Shown: positions 32,302 to 42,429 of the stretch, piece by piece | Numbering within the stretch: the stretch's first letter is position 1 | How the letters are laid out: the number at the start of each line of letters is the position of its first letter | NCBI RefSeq assembly: GCF_036373705.1 | Contig: NC_089851.1 | Span: forward strand, 57,939,093 to 58,003,092 | Reading direction: 5' to 3' | Source of the DNA: Amia ocellicauda | Taxonomy: Eukaryota; Chordata; Actinopteri; Amiiformes; Amiidae | DNA length: 64,000 nt | Translations under genes and position numbers: made by a program | The notes under the pieces: generated by a model | What the model saw: the letters and a program-made list of their open reading frames with translations, nothing else | Database searches by the model: none | Told to the model about the DNA's origin: nothing

Positions 32302-32384
32302 TACCCAGAGTGGAATTCCAACCCACACAGACATACATCTATTAGATCTTAAGTCCAATGCCTTAAGCACTCAGCCACCTGGGT
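32302..32384 (-). tRNA. tRNA-Leu(TAA)-like gene inside the Maverick
   Basis: This is 83 nt on the minus strand. The acceptor pairs fully (acccagg with tctgggt, one G-T), the anticodon arm 'ttgga-cttaaga-tctaa' gives TAA, and the long variable arm of a leucine tRNA is present. The T-loop reads 'ttggaat', so the invariant C56 is G, which argues against normal function. It lies between the left terminal repeat and the integrase start, outside the repeat itself. The right side has no counterpart. It could be a captured cellular tRNA or part of a SINE head. Confidence 0.7.
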
Positions 32385-32440
32385 GTTACTATTTGGTATA
32401 AGTTACTAAGTTGAAGGGTGTATTCATTAATCACGAGAAA

Positions 32441-33492
32441 ATGAACCATGAAGAGAGATTAAAAGAGATCTATTATACGCCTAAAGAAGCCGGTCGTTTT
32501 GGAGGACTCGAGAAGTGCCAGAGCAAAGGGTGACCGTATAAAAAGAGAACATGTTTCACAATGGTTATCGGATCAATATACATACACAGTGCACAGACCA
32601 GCGCGGGTGAGGTTTAAGAGGAACTTGACACTGGTACAAGACATTGACTGGCAATGGCAGGCAGACCTGGTGGAAATGGGTCAGTTCTCAAAGTTCAACA
32701 ACGGTATGAAATACATTCTAACCTGTATAGATGTGTTGTCCAAATACGCCTGGGCAGTACCATTAAAAAACAAAACGGGTCAGCAAGTGTGTGCCGCCTT
32801 TAAAAGAATATTCACCCAAGGGCGCGTTCCAAAGAAACTGCAGACAGATCAGGGGAAAGAATTCCTCAACCATGGTTTTCAAAGTCTTCTCAAGCAATAC
32901 CAAATTGTACATTTTGTGACAAATAGTAAAGTGAAAGCCAGTGTGGTAGAGAGATTCAATAGGACTATAAAATTGAAAATGTGGAAGTACTTTAGAGCTG
33001 TTTCACAGTTACAATCACACATTCCATAGAACTGTCAAGGAACGACCAGTAGATGTCACCCATGACAATGCCCTGAGGGTGTGGAGGACTGTGTATGGGT
33101 CATTTGTAAAAAGCAAACCTTCAAAATTTAAGTTTAAAGAAGGTGATCATGTGAGGGTGTCGAGAATAAAAGGGAAATTTGAAAAGGGGTATGAGCAAAC
33201 ATTCACAGATGAAATATTCATAGTTAAAGAATGTGTGCCTGGATTAAGGCCTATTTACAAACTAAAAGATTATGCTGGTGACGACATAAAAGGTCAGTTT
33301 TACACCGAAGAGTTACAAAAGATAAACCCAAATGGTGACAGAGTCTATCGAATACAGAAAATTTTAGACTCCAGAGGCCGTGGCCGGGGTAAACAAGTTT
33401 TAGTCAAATGGCTGAGTTGGGGAGTTAAATTTAATAGTTGGATCAAAGCTTCAGAGGTGAAAGACATAGCCCCGGGGGTTGTGAGAGGATAA
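32441..33492 (+). pseudogene. Maverick integrase (rve core + chromodomain), broken
   Basis: The likely start is ATG 32,441 ('MNHEERLKEIYYTPKEAGRF'). A one-base shift near 32,510 moves the frame to that running to 33,029. There the retroviral-type integrase core shows its acids in 'WQADLVEM', 'LQTDQGKEF' and 'ASVVERFNRT'. A deletion and frame change near 33,030 remove the end of the core. The C-terminal part (33,079-33,492) has an SH3-like stretch ('FKEGDHVRVSRIKGKFEKGY') and a chromodomain ('VLVKWLSWGVKFNSWIKASE'). This enzyme inserts Polinton DNA and makes the 6-bp duplication. It is three bases upstream of the next gene. Confidence 0.9.
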
Positions 33493-33495
33493 AAA

Positions 33496-34242
33496 ATGAG
33501 TGAAAATGGATTTTACCTGACTTTTACCAGTAATGCCTCGGAGACACTATTTCCTAACAACAAGAGCTCCAACTTCACTGACCATCTAGCCAAATCCATC
33601 GATCTACCAGGTAAATGGGAGGTAGGGATGGTGGAGATGCACTACCCCATGACCATCAATACGTTTGACAGGAAACAGAGCTTTGAATTGCATTCTGAGA
33701 CAACCGATACAAACTGGTATTATGAAATATCACAAGGCTACTATAAAAACATTGATGTATTGTTAACAGCCATGAATAATGCTGTCAAGGCCGTCCCCAC
33801 ATTGCCCAAGGTATACTTTCAATACAACTATATTAGAAGCGTGAGGCTTTTCAGGGATTCGACTTTATTGTTTTTTACCACGGGCCAGCTAGCACATGTC
33901 TTGGGGTTCATTCCCGAGAAGGGGGGGGGGGGGGGGGAATCGCCCCAGCCTGCGGATATTACAGCGGGTTTTAACCACATGTATGTTTATACCGATATAA
34001 TTGAACACCAACTAGTGGGTGACATGTATGCCCCGCTTCTGCGCTGTGTACCTAAAAAAGGGGAAGAAGGCAAGTTTGTTACGCTGTTATATGATAAGCC
34101 CCACTATGTCCCCCTGAGCATGGATGAATTCGACACTATCAGCACTGAAATAAAGACTGACCAGAACGGACATGTGACATTCGCATACGGCAAGGTGATA
34201 GTGAAGTTGCATTTCCAACCTGTTAGATACAACCACTTTTAA
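33496..34242 (+). CDS. Minor capsid (penton-like) protein of Maverick
   Basis: An open frame of 248 codons with a clean ATG and stop. 'FYLTFTSNASETLFPNNKSS' and 'GKWEVGMVEMHYPMTINTF' are typical of the short single-jelly-roll protein conserved in Polintons and adintoviruses, taken as the penton. A run of G near 33,920-33,937 encodes five glycines and may be a recent slippage expansion, kept in frame. It lies directly between integrase and the small basic protein. It is one of the few undamaged frames in the element, although whether it is full length cannot be judged here. Confidence 0.65.
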   Translation: MSENGFYLTFTSNASETLFPNNKSSNFTDHLAKSIDLPGKWEVGMVEMHYPMTINTFDRKQSFELHSETTDTNWYYEISQGYYKNIDVLLTAMNNAVKAVPTLPKVYFQYNYIRSVRLFRDSTLLFFTTGQLAHVLGFIPEKGGGGGESPQPADITAGFNHMYVYTDIIEHQLVGDMYAPLLRCVPKKGEEGKFVTLLYDKPHYVPLSMDEFDTISTEIKTDQNGHVTFAYGKVIVKLHFQPVRYNHF

Positions 34243-34245
34243 ATC

Positions 34246-34658
34246 ATGGTGATTGTTAAAAACTATGGAGACCCGCACATGTATAGGAACTACTACAAGT
34301 ATCAGGCGGGTAACGGCCTCCCCGGTTTCGCCGGGATGCCAGTACAATACGGTGCGGGGGTAGCTGGTAGCTATGCCTTTTCTGAGACGCGGATTAGAAA
34401 TTGTCAAACCACACGTCAAATTGGCTGCCAGAAACATAGCTAAAGATGTGGTCGGGCAGGTTACAAGTGCGGTGGCCAGTAGAATTCATGCTCCGAAAGG
34501 TCAGGAGAGGCATTAAAAGGAAAAGAACGACACCACTGGGGCTCACAGGACCGCCGGCCCCTGTTAAAAGGACTATACAGAAGAAACACAATCATAAGAG
34601 AAACGGGGCTGGTAAGAAGAGGAGCTCCAGGCAACAACATCGCGGGGATATATTTTAA
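34246..34658 (+). pseudogene. Small basic Maverick virion-type protein, frameshifted
   Basis: The first frame (34,246-34,443) reads 'GNGLPGFAGMPVQYGAGVAG', a Gly-rich start. The family-like middle continues in a second frame, and a Lys/Arg-rich part ('GIKRKRTTPLGLTG', 'KRNGAGKKRSSR') lies in the 34,446-34,658 frame. In related elements a Gly-rich N-terminus, an amphipathic middle and a basic tail form one small protein between the capsid genes; its role is not known to me. At least one frameshift is present. Confidence 0.5.
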
Positions 34659-34660
34659 AC

Positions 34661-35329
34661 ATGGCTTTCGTTCACTGCAGTTCTGAGGAGTGCACCAAAT
34701 CTGAACTGGACCTTTTTCAGCTGGTGCCCACACAGACCAGCATTGAGAAGAGTTTCTATGTGGAGGTGCCCCCCCTCACAGCGCTCTCTGACAATGCCCC
34801 ACTGGAATTCTACATCACTGGAAACGGAGAAGACTATCTAGATCTGAACAACACGATCATCTACCTGACTTGTAAAATTACTAAGCATGATGGCACTGAT
34901 CTGGCCCAGGATGATCGGGTGGGCCTGGTAAATTACCCCGTGGCCTCCCTTTTCAGCCAGGTCGACATCACAATCGGTGACAGACTTATTAGCCAGAGCA
35001 ACAACTGTTATCCATACAGGGCTATAATAGAATCCATTCTCAACTACAGTGAAAGCACTTTGAACACACAGTACTCAGCAGGCCTTTTTGTCAAGGACAC
35101 AGCCGGCCAGCATGAAGTAACCGCACTGAACGGGACAAACCTGGGGTTCAGAAATAGAGCGGCCTATACAGCAGGAAGCCGAAAACTAGAATTGTTGGGT
35201 TGTATTCATGCAGACATGTTTTTTCAAGACAAATTAATGCTGAACGGCGTTGATATAAAAATTCAACTCACCCGTAACAGAGAAGCACCAGCCCGGATCA
35301 AGAGTGCACTGGGCACTATTCGCTCATAA
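34661..35329 (+). pseudogene. Major capsid protein (double jelly-roll), C-terminal half deleted
   Basis: 222 codons with 'LDLFQLVPTQTSIEKSFYVE', 'NYPVASLFSQVDITIGDRLI' and 'NCYPYRAIIESILNYSE' match the N-terminal jelly roll of Polinton/adintovirus hexon-like capsid proteins. The stop at 35,329 follows 'RIKSALGTIRS'. A short block resembling the expected C-terminal end ('FDNIVEIN') lies in another frame at about 35,340-35,440. The gene has thus lost most of its second jelly roll (about half the usual length) and the frame. It cannot make a complete capsid subunit. Confidence 0.7.
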
Positions 35330-35506
35330 AAACAGGGAACCTGAGAGCAGAAATTAGTTTTGCCCAGCCATTACCAACCACCGTGAACATGATAGTGTAT
35401 GCTGTTTTTGACAACATTGTTGAAATTAACATTAATCATTATTAAGATAAGTCCTTTACGACTACAGTTGAAAAACGATTGCCTTGTGGCTTTCAATACT
35501 CTGGTC

Positions 35507-35884
35507 ATGAATACGCAACAGATTGGGGCCATCATGACTAAGGACAGTTACACAACAGACTATTTTCTGGGTGTGTTTCCATCTGACAAGCTCCCCAAAC
35601 GGTCAGGAGTCCACAGGTCGGCCTGTTTCGTCATCAACACACATCCGCATGACCGACCCGGGGAGCACTGGCTTGCTATCTATCTAGGAGGAGATGGGAA
35701 GGCCGAATTCTTTGATTCTTACGGATTCCCCCCCAATGCTCCTTTTTTCCCTAAATCAATCATGCGTTTTTTAAACACAAACTCAGTGTTAACAGTGTTA
35801 ACTCCAGACAGTTGCAGGATGCTTTATCCACAACATGTGGAAACCACTGTGTGTATTTTTTACAACAGCGTTGTAAGGGGCTAG
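35507..35884 (+). pseudogene. Adenain-like cysteine protease, frameshifted at the active site
   Basis: The start is chosen at ATG 35,507 ('MNTQQIGAIMTKDSYTTDYF'), because the upstream codons are the other-frame capsid tail. 'PGEHWLAIYLGGDGKAEFFD' gives the His and the acidic residue, with 'SYGFPP' as in adenovirus-type (Ulp1 clan) maturation proteases. Near the end the catalytic Cys stands in 'ETTVCIFYNS'. The normal family tail ('QQRCKGLALNQILDLYSE') lies in a different frame, so a frameshift lies just after the Cys. It would process capsid precursors in the intact element. Confidence 0.8.
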
Positions 35885-36286
35885 CTTAAAATCAGATATT
35901 GGATTTGTATTCTGAAGATTTAATTAGTAATGCAGTTTGTGAAAATTTATAACAGGAGAACGAGACCTATGTATCTGTTTAAGCTTCATGTAAATGAGAA
36001 TTGTCAGATGTGTAACCGAATGCATGATTTTAGGATCTGTCATAATTGCTAAATCAGTCATGAACAGAAATAAACAATGTTAGAACAGTGTATGAATAAC
36101 ACTATAGACACTATAGAATGATAGAATAATGCTTGTGTGTATGTTTGTGTGTGTGCGTTTAAGCTTAATGACGTGGCATTCTCATATATGTAACGCCTGC
36201 TAACCTGATAATAAAATATTATATACACATGAATTATGTTTATATGTAGTTAATAAATACAAAAAATAAAACCATGAGGACCCGCT
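35885..36286. promoter_or_regulatory. Convergent intergenic region with polyadenylation signal
   Basis: Non-coding DNA between the rightward capsid/protease genes and the leftward genes. A rightward AATAAA lies at 36,069-36,074, and further AATAAA-like words lie near 36,212 and 36,250. The first part still holds the other-frame end of the protease. It is probably the shared transcription end zone. Confidence 0.5.
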
Positions 36287-37030
36287 TTACAGAGACAGCC
36301 ATGGTAATTTCCCAAACAGCCGATGCTTTTTAGCTGGCTGGTCTCTTTGTGGTGTTTCGGGTGGGGCAGCCGCCCCCTCCATCGAAATATCAAAGTCTGG
36401 TTCAGGAGAAATAGGATTTCTCTGTATAGACATAGAACTGTCTCTAGTAGGTGTTGTTTTCAGTTTCTCCAACACCTCCCTGTTTATTCTGTTAGACAGT
36501 ACCGAACCGGGGATGTTAATCTCCGCCATCGCCATCATAAAACTGCCCCAGCCTTTGGGGGCTCTTCCTGTGGCCAGCGTGTGCGGCTGTGTGACAGCCC
36601 TAACCAGATCAATCACATGAGACCCACGAACAGGGCCCCCCTTGTACACAAATTCCCCATTCTCATTCCAGCTAGCTATAGAATTGTTGGACACCATTTC
36701 GGCATTTTTATTTTGCCTTTGTGGGATAGCGTCTAAAATATAATCGAAAACAGGCTCTGTGTGCGGTTTTTCGGCTGGGGTATCGGTGTCAGGCATCTGC
36801 AAAGTCAAAGTGGCTTTTTCAGATTCTGCCTGCCGCGTCAGGGCCAAGTACCTCTGCAGCGCTTTGTCATATTCACCCAATTGAGAGCTTTGCAGAATAT
36901 CTTTCATTTCACCATCCAATTTATATGTGGCTATTTTTCTGATGTCGTGTTCAACTGGAAAGTCCTCTTTAATTTGGCCCATCTGTTTCTGAGGTACTAG
37001 ATACATTTTCTCAGTGAATTGCATTTTCAT
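36287..37030 (-). CDS. Conserved Maverick protein of unknown function
   Basis: 247 codons, uninterrupted. The start 'MKMQFTEKMYLVPQKQMGQI' and the later 'LDGEMKDILQSSQLGEYDKA' with 'YKGGPVRGSHVIDLVRAV' and 'INIPGSVLSNRINREVLEKL' are conserved features I associate with a protein common to animal Mavericks and adintoviruses. It has an N-terminal helical part and a C-terminal charged tail ending 'KKHRLFGKLPWLSL'. No enzymatic motif is seen. It overlaps the next gene's stop by four bases (ATGA type), typical of the compact operon-like layout. Confidence 0.6.
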   Translation of the reverse strand: MKMQFTEKMYLVPQKQMGQIKEDFPVEHDIRKIATYKLDGEMKDILQSSQLGEYDKALQRYLALTRQAESEKATLTLQMPDTDTPAEKPHTEPVFDYILDAIPQRQNKNAEMVSNNSIASWNENGEFVYKGGPVRGSHVIDLVRAVTQPHTLATGRAPKGWGSFMMAMAEINIPGSVLSNRINREVLEKLKTTPTRDSSMSIQRNPISPEPDFDISMEGAAAPPETPQRDQPAKKHRLFGKLPWLSL

Positions 37031-37375
37031 CTGGTCAGTAAGCCGGTAATGAGGGGAATGGCAATACTTAGCAAATTACCGATAAACCCCCCAGACTGAT
37101 TCAATAGATTTCTCTTTCTCTTAACAGACACTGTCTTTTTACTAAGTGTTTTTATAATGTGGCCACTTTTCTTGAGTTTCTGAAATTGTTTAGCGCTCAA
37201 GCGGATGTTTCCTTTCAGTGTATTTAGAGCGATTTCTGACACGGCCTGTACCAGGTCGCTTCCAGCGGCGCACAGAATGGCCTTGTTGCGGCTTGGCTTT
37301 AACCAGCAGCTGCAGGAGAGCCAGTTTTCTCTTCATACGCAGTGACATACTGACAGCCAGAGTCACAGACAGCAA
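37027..37375 (-). pseudogene. Small Maverick protein with hydrophobic C-terminus, frameshifted
   Basis: The N-terminal part ('MKRKLALLQLLVKAKPQQ') lies in the 37,375 frame. The rest lies in another frame ('SEIALNTLKGNIRLSAKQFQ', 'KKTVSVKRKRNLLNQSGGFI', then 'LLSIAIPLITGLL'). In intact animal Mavericks these form one protein of about 110 residues: basic helices followed by a hydrophobic tail that could contact membranes. The break lies near 37,250-37,260. Confidence 0.6.
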
Positions 37376-37405
37376 ATGTGCTCAACGCTGGAAAACCAGC
37401 GGCTT

Positions 37406-37582
37406 TTACTTTCTTTGTTTTTTAAACACATAAACCACCGGGATGTCAGGGGGGAAAAGACCCGTCCTTAAACGGTATTCATCAGGGGTCTTTGACATGA
37501 CATCGACAAATAAGTATCCGAAATACTTCTTGGTGGCATCTTCAAAAGCTTCCAAAAAATATTGAGATTTGCCTGGATACAT
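37406..37582 (-). CDS. Small ORF between polymerase and the basic protein
   Basis: ATG 37,582 starts 58 codons ('MYPGKSQYFLEAFEDATKKY', 'FGYLFVDVMSKTPDEYRL', 'GLFPPDIPVVYVFKKQRK'). The same frame is open further upstream ('KLQITTLARQ'), so the true gene may begin earlier, with a frame change near 37,620 ('DWHFEMRTLQ'). I do not recognise it. It is well formed and fills the space between two conserved genes, so a real accessory protein is plausible. Confidence 0.4.
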   Translation of the reverse strand: MYPGKSQYFLEAFEDATKKYFGYLFVDVMSKTPDEYRLRTGLFPPDIPVVYVFKKQRK

Positions 37583-37739
37583 CTGTCGAGCTAACGTTGT
37601 AATCTGTAATTTATCTCTCGGTCTTTTGCAGTGTTCTCATCTCAAAGTGCCAGTCACGTTTAACACGTACTATCCCCGGTTGCCGCAGTGCAATGTCTTT
37701 TATTTCACCATTTGCACCAGCCTACTTATCCGCATAGTC

Positions 37740-40700
37740 AAGTATCAAATCTTTTAGGCTATCGACATTAATTTTCTCACTATTAGCCACGTTTAATGTG
37801 ATACCTTTACCTTGATACAGGCTTTCCCTCCTGAGAGCTTATATCCATAGGATTTAGGTCCTGTTGCAACAAACTCTGTAATGTGCTGATCCGGAGGCAG
37901 CTCACTTGTCAATTGACCCAGATAATCTCCTAACTTGGGGTCCCACTGTCCTGGCCTGCTTACATAAATGATTGAATCTGTGTCATAATACAAACAACGA
38001 CCTTGTAATGAATCCAGAAGAGAGTACAGTTCTAACCTAGCATAGGCGGTGGTGAAACTGGCAATACAAATATTTACATTTGAAAGCTGTGTGTAGTGCT
38101 CTTTTCCCCGTTTCCAGGTGACACAGGCACATAAAATCATCGTCATCATCAATAAAATCACAAGACGGGACCTCGTGGTATGGGGCAAACACGTATTTAA
38201 ATAATTCGTTGGGGTCTCTCACAATACTGGTGTTTTGTAAATCTGGTCGTTGTCCAAATTTTCCCCATAAAGAATTCAAAAACAGTTTTGAAATCTGTCT
38301 TTTGGCCGGATTCTTAGTAATGTTGTAATGGTCCAAGTGTACCCCCTCTCTGTCATGTTACTCTCTGATGTAGTGTTCACGGTCTGTGTCATTTTTGCAC
38401 CACTGGGGGTAGCCTGAAGCTTCTTGTTTGCCTTTTAAATGCGTTTTAATATATTCACTAAACAACGTGTTGGTCGAGTGCTTAAAGTGCCAGATCTCGT
38501 ATAATTCTGCAATTCTGTAATCCTTATCTACAGCAGCCAGCAGCTCTGGCATGCACCAGACACCGGTAAGCGCTCTCTGCTCGTCGCTGTTTGTTCAGGG
38601 GGAGCCCTGCTGGGTGTCAGCGCACGTCCGACAGAGTGTAAAGAACAGTTTTTTACCAACTCTGGTCGGTAGCACAGGGAAAAACAACCTTCTAGGAGGG
38701 TAAACTTTGACTTTGCGAGCACAAAGTAATTTTGTAAATCTTCAAAGCCCTCGCATATTATATCCGGGTGACCAACGGGGTACAATTTGGTTTTATTTAC
38801 AAACGGGTACAGACTGGTGAAATCATAGTAACGGAGTTCCTAGCCAGGTTTTGGTTGATAATACAGGGTCACTGCATTCATCCACCCACCGAATAGAGAC
38901 TCCCTGGGGTCTAGAGGCGCTGGTAACTGTGATTCGGAAATAAATGCCCTAACATCCTGGTCTTCATTCAGCATTGTCTTCCATTTGTGTTCCCACATCA
39001 CTTTAACATCAAACCCTTGTAATTTTAAGAATTCGGTTTTATACATTGTCTTTTGATATAGCCAGCCGAATGTTGTTTTTGTCACACTGTTAACGCCATT
39101 TTCGCTATAACAGGTATCGCAACCATGAAAAAAACATCCATGGTACTCAAAAACAGTGTACACACCGTTTATTACTGCAAAACCATCTAGATAGTACGGG
39201 CCAAATTTATGCTCACCACCCCGCTTTAGTGCGTGTTGTATACTGATGTTGTCTGTGTGTTCAGTATACATGAGCCACTGAATAGCGGGGGTCGAGAACC
39301 GCTTTTTCTGGTTGTGATAATTGTCGTGCGGGACTAATGCTATGGTCTGCGGTCTGAGAAACATGTACCGGTACATGGTCATACACACAGAGGCTAATGT
39401 GATGTACTGAAACGGGTCAAGACTGACTTTAATCAGGTCTGAATCAGGGTCAGACGGACACTTCAGACGTATCTCATCTGTCATACTTAATATCTCGTTT
39501 CTAAATGTAGTACAAGCTTGTCTCAGTATGTCCACGTCCTGTCTACAATACCGCTTCAATTCATCGAGTTTGTGCTCATCGTACCATTCCTGAAACTGTG
39601 TTTTATCAGCACCCATCATGTAGTCTACCCCGTAAAATTGTTCAGCGGGTAAGGGTCCTACATAATTTTGGTTTGCGACCGTGTTAAAGAAGTGTGGGAA
39701 ATGGCCTTTCTCACCCTCAAACCCCATTGCTTTTGGCATATTGCTCAGTTTCAGAGGCAAGAAATGTAATGAATCAATGAACATGATGTTCAGAGCGGTC
39801 ACTGTCATGCAAATAATTTTACCTCCTTGTGTGATGAATTGTGTAGCAACCTTTTCACGTATGAGCTCTCTAATGACCATGTAGTTATCATAGCCTTTAC
39901 CATTGTGTGAAATAAAAGTGTAGTTTTTAAAACACGTGTCAATGAAACATTTCACAAAGTCAGATAAGCAAGAATCCCCATAAAACTCCCATGTGCGTTT
40001 GTTGTTTATGTGTGAGGCATAAACATAATTTGGGATGTGTGTCCTGTTTCTTGCATGCATTCAAAATCAAAGAAAATGTATTTTTCCGATTGTTTGGGGA
40101 TGTTTATTACGCTCATGTAGCATACATGATTGTCAGGTGTCTGGATAACACTTTTACAGCACGGAAAGAGCTTTTCTTCGCAAGAGTGCATTATTGGGAG
40201 AAAAGTCCGGCACTCTGTACAGTAAAAGTGTTGAACACACTGAATCTCTTTGGTGGCAGCTTTAGCCTTGTGTCTCCTGAGACAAACACCACCTCTACAG
40301 AATATTTTACATACATCGCATCTGGTGATGGTCTCTTTAACCTCAAAACAGTGGGGGTCTAAACACGCTCTGCACAAATTCCGACACGTGTGACTATTTT
40401 TATGCCCATATACTGCGTGGCAATAATCACAGAAATAGTTAACACCTATAAATGTTCTGATGTTTAAAACCCCGTAGTAATGCTGTTTGTGAAGTAAAAC
40501 AAACATCTGTGCATTCTTTCCCTTTCCACAGGCGGTACACACTGGCGGCAAAACATAAATTGTTACCTTGGTTTTTGAAATCAGTGAGGCATGCCCTTTT
40601 CTTGTCTATTATCTTGCAAAACAAAATACCTTTTATACGTCTCCGTACCCCACCTTGCATATTAGGATTTCGGTGTGACTTTGCAGTAAATTAGCTATGC

Positions 40701-41030
40701 TCTCTAGGAAATCTGTTTCATCCAGCTCCCCCAAATGTTGCCTCCTCTAACAGAAAGCATTATTTAATGACCCCGAGCTCAGTCTAAGCTGTACAAAATC
40801 ATTAGGACCCACATTGTGTGATATTTCATTTAACAGCCCTTGCACAGCACCAGTACGATTCTACCAGATCCAGATTCACAAACCTGAATTCTTCATAAAA
40901 CTCCATTCCCCGGAACCTGTTAAGTTCCCGGTCATAGTGACGAATACGCTCCAAAAACACCCGAGGCGGGTCCCCGCCATCACCACCCTCAACCATTTGT
41001 TCAGCATTTTCATTATTCACCTCTAACATT
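37740..41030 (-). pseudogene. Protein-primed DNA polymerase B, multiply frameshifted
   Basis: Frames in order: N-terminus 'PPRVFLERIRHYDRELNRFR' (41,029-40,826); 'DFKNQGNNLCFAASVYRLW' (40,660-40,439); a Cys/His-rich zinc-like part then exonuclease I, 'YIFFDFECMQ' (40,551-40,006); the 406-codon exonuclease II/III and palm-entry frame ('FISHNGKGYDNYMVIREL', 'YCRQDVDILRQACTTF', 'DPRESLFGGW') at 40,060-38,840; motif B 'LFLNSLWGKFGQ' (38,336-38,037); and motif C 'LYYDTDSIIYV' (38,188-37,793). It replicates the element's linear DNA. At least six breaks, so it is inactive. A duplicated acidic block, 'LEIQEYIDL', lies upstream at 41,100-41,210. Confidence 0.92.
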
Positions 41031-41229
41031 GCTACATCACCATCCCCAATCTGATTATCATTATTATTCGCTTCTAATGCTTACCCATCAGACACGTGCA
41101 AATCTATATATTCCTGAATTTCCAAGTCTGGTTGGTTATTATTATCAGCTTCTAATGCTAATTCATCAGACACAATCAAATCAATATATTCCTGAATTTC
41201 CAAGTTTGCTGGGTGGTCATCAACCGCCA

Positions 41230-41391
41230 CTGTGCTGTAATGGTGTCTGTGATCCTGCTAATTGTGACACATCCATTCTAGATTTAAGCCTACGCAGCAT
41301 TCTTTTGGCTACATTAATATTCTTTATCAGTACTGCCGTGATACATGCAGACCGAGTGTCTTTGTGTCTTACTTGTTTCATTATTTGTTAA
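41230..41391 (-). CDS. Small ORF upstream of polymerase (possible polymerase N-terminus)
   Basis: ATG 41,391 gives 'MKQVRHKDTRSACITAVLIK' and 'NVAKRMLRRLKSRMDVSQLA', with a stop at 41,230. The next 130 bp encode a twice-repeated acidic block ('LEIQEYIDL...VSDE/G') in another frame that leads into the polymerase. This may be the true N-terminal extension of the polymerase, frame-broken, or a separate small gene. Confidence 0.35.
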
Positions 41392-41400
41392 TTGCGGTTT

Positions 41401-41619
41401 TCACTCACAGTGTGACGATTCAGCAAACTCGATGTTATACCCTTTTTGTTTTAACACATTTGTCAAAACATGTATTTTTCTATGAGCTGTGTGTAAATCT
41501 TCTACCAGTTGCCAACAAATGTGACATATTTTACTAAACAACAGGGCCCTAGAATCATCAGAGGTCTGAATGCCTGTACAGGGTATTTGTTCACCTGACC
41601 TGTCTATCTCTTTATGCAC
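41401..41619 (-). CDS. Unknown 72-residue Maverick ORF
   Basis: It reads 'MHKEIDRSGEQIPCTGIQTS', a Cys-containing helix ('KICHICWQLVEDLHTAHRKI') and ends 'EFAESSHCE'. It stops 9 bp before the next leftward ATG. I cannot assign it. The helix with evenly spaced hydrophobics suggests a small helical protein. It abuts the deletion that removed the start of the rightward unidentified gene. Confidence 0.35.
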   Translation of the reverse strand: MHKEIDRSGEQIPCTGIQTSDDSRALLFSKICHICWQLVEDLHTAHRKIHVLTNVLKQKGYNIEFAESSHCE

Positions 41620-41705
41620 ACTCGGAGTGGGGTTAACTGTGCTATTTGTCTGCTTACCTCTTTTTACAGTAGCGGGCTGTCTTACTGCGTGCTTTTCTCT
41701 GAAAC

Positions 41706-42337
41706 ATGCACTCTACCTTCAAGATGGTTTAGTGACTTGTTAGAAAGTGTGGATGAGAAAGTAATGCAAATAGTTGAGAAGGTTATAAAAAACAAGGCTT
41801 ATCAAGTGTTTTACAAACATAAATAAAATACTGTTTGTGTCTGCTCTGCTTTTCTGTGCAATAAGACATTATATTAATTCCTATATTTTTTCAGAGAAAG
41901 AAACCCCCGGGGCCCCTGGAATTACGTTTACGTATGTTTGAGGAATCTATGTTTGAAGATGTCATCCTCACTCTAATAGCTCACAAGTTTGGTGATTTGT
42001 ATGATACTGGTAATTCTGATGTGAAATCGCTAGTTGCTGATGTTGAAAAAACAGTGGCGTCCCTCCCCAATGTGCTCAAGAGAATGCTGTATAAAGAGAC
42101 ACATCCTGGTGAATCTGCTTTTACATCTGTCCAAAAAGTTCTGCACAGTTCTTTTGGAAATACTATCCCTATCATGACCAAACCCAATTTCTACACTGTG
42201 CTAGACAGAATAGTGTCACTGCCCTGGCCAATAAACAAGTAGAGGGAGTAGCTAGTGCAGTACAGTTCAGTTGTTTCTTCCTGGCTGCTGTAGGTGTTGG
42301 GGAAGCGGGATCATTGGTCACCCGAGTCAGTATCTAA
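41706..42337 (+). pseudogene. Unidentified spliced Maverick gene, copy 2 (5' deleted)
   Basis: It corresponds to 15,870-16,481. The shared start is 'CTLPSRWFSDLLESVDEKVM', followed by 'EKVIKNKAYQVFYKHK', which is lost in copy 1. After the acceptor 'atattttttcag' (41,894) comes 'RKKPPGPLELRLRMFEESMF', then 'DTGNSDVKSLVADVEKTVAS' and 'NFYTVLDRI'. A small deletion (about 8 bp compared with copy 1) then shifts the frame before the shared end ('VQFSCFFLAAVGVGEAGSLV', stop at 42,337). AATAAA lies at about 42,391. The acidic exon and Cys domain of copy 1 are missing here, the join being at 'aaacatgc'. Its position next to the right terminal repeat is the same in both Mavericks, so it is a resident gene of this family. 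Function unknown. Confidence 0.6.
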
Positions 42338-42429
42338 TCTCACTGTCTACATCTGACTTGATGCCTTGTTGTCATTTTTAGAGCTGTCACAATAAAATAT
42401 TGACATTGAAATATATTTTACTGAGTCTC

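Noticed and set aside
35399..35506. Protease start at the upstream ATG (35,399)
   Set aside because: Those codons translate the out-of-frame end of the capsid gene. ATG 35,507 gives the family-like N-terminus.
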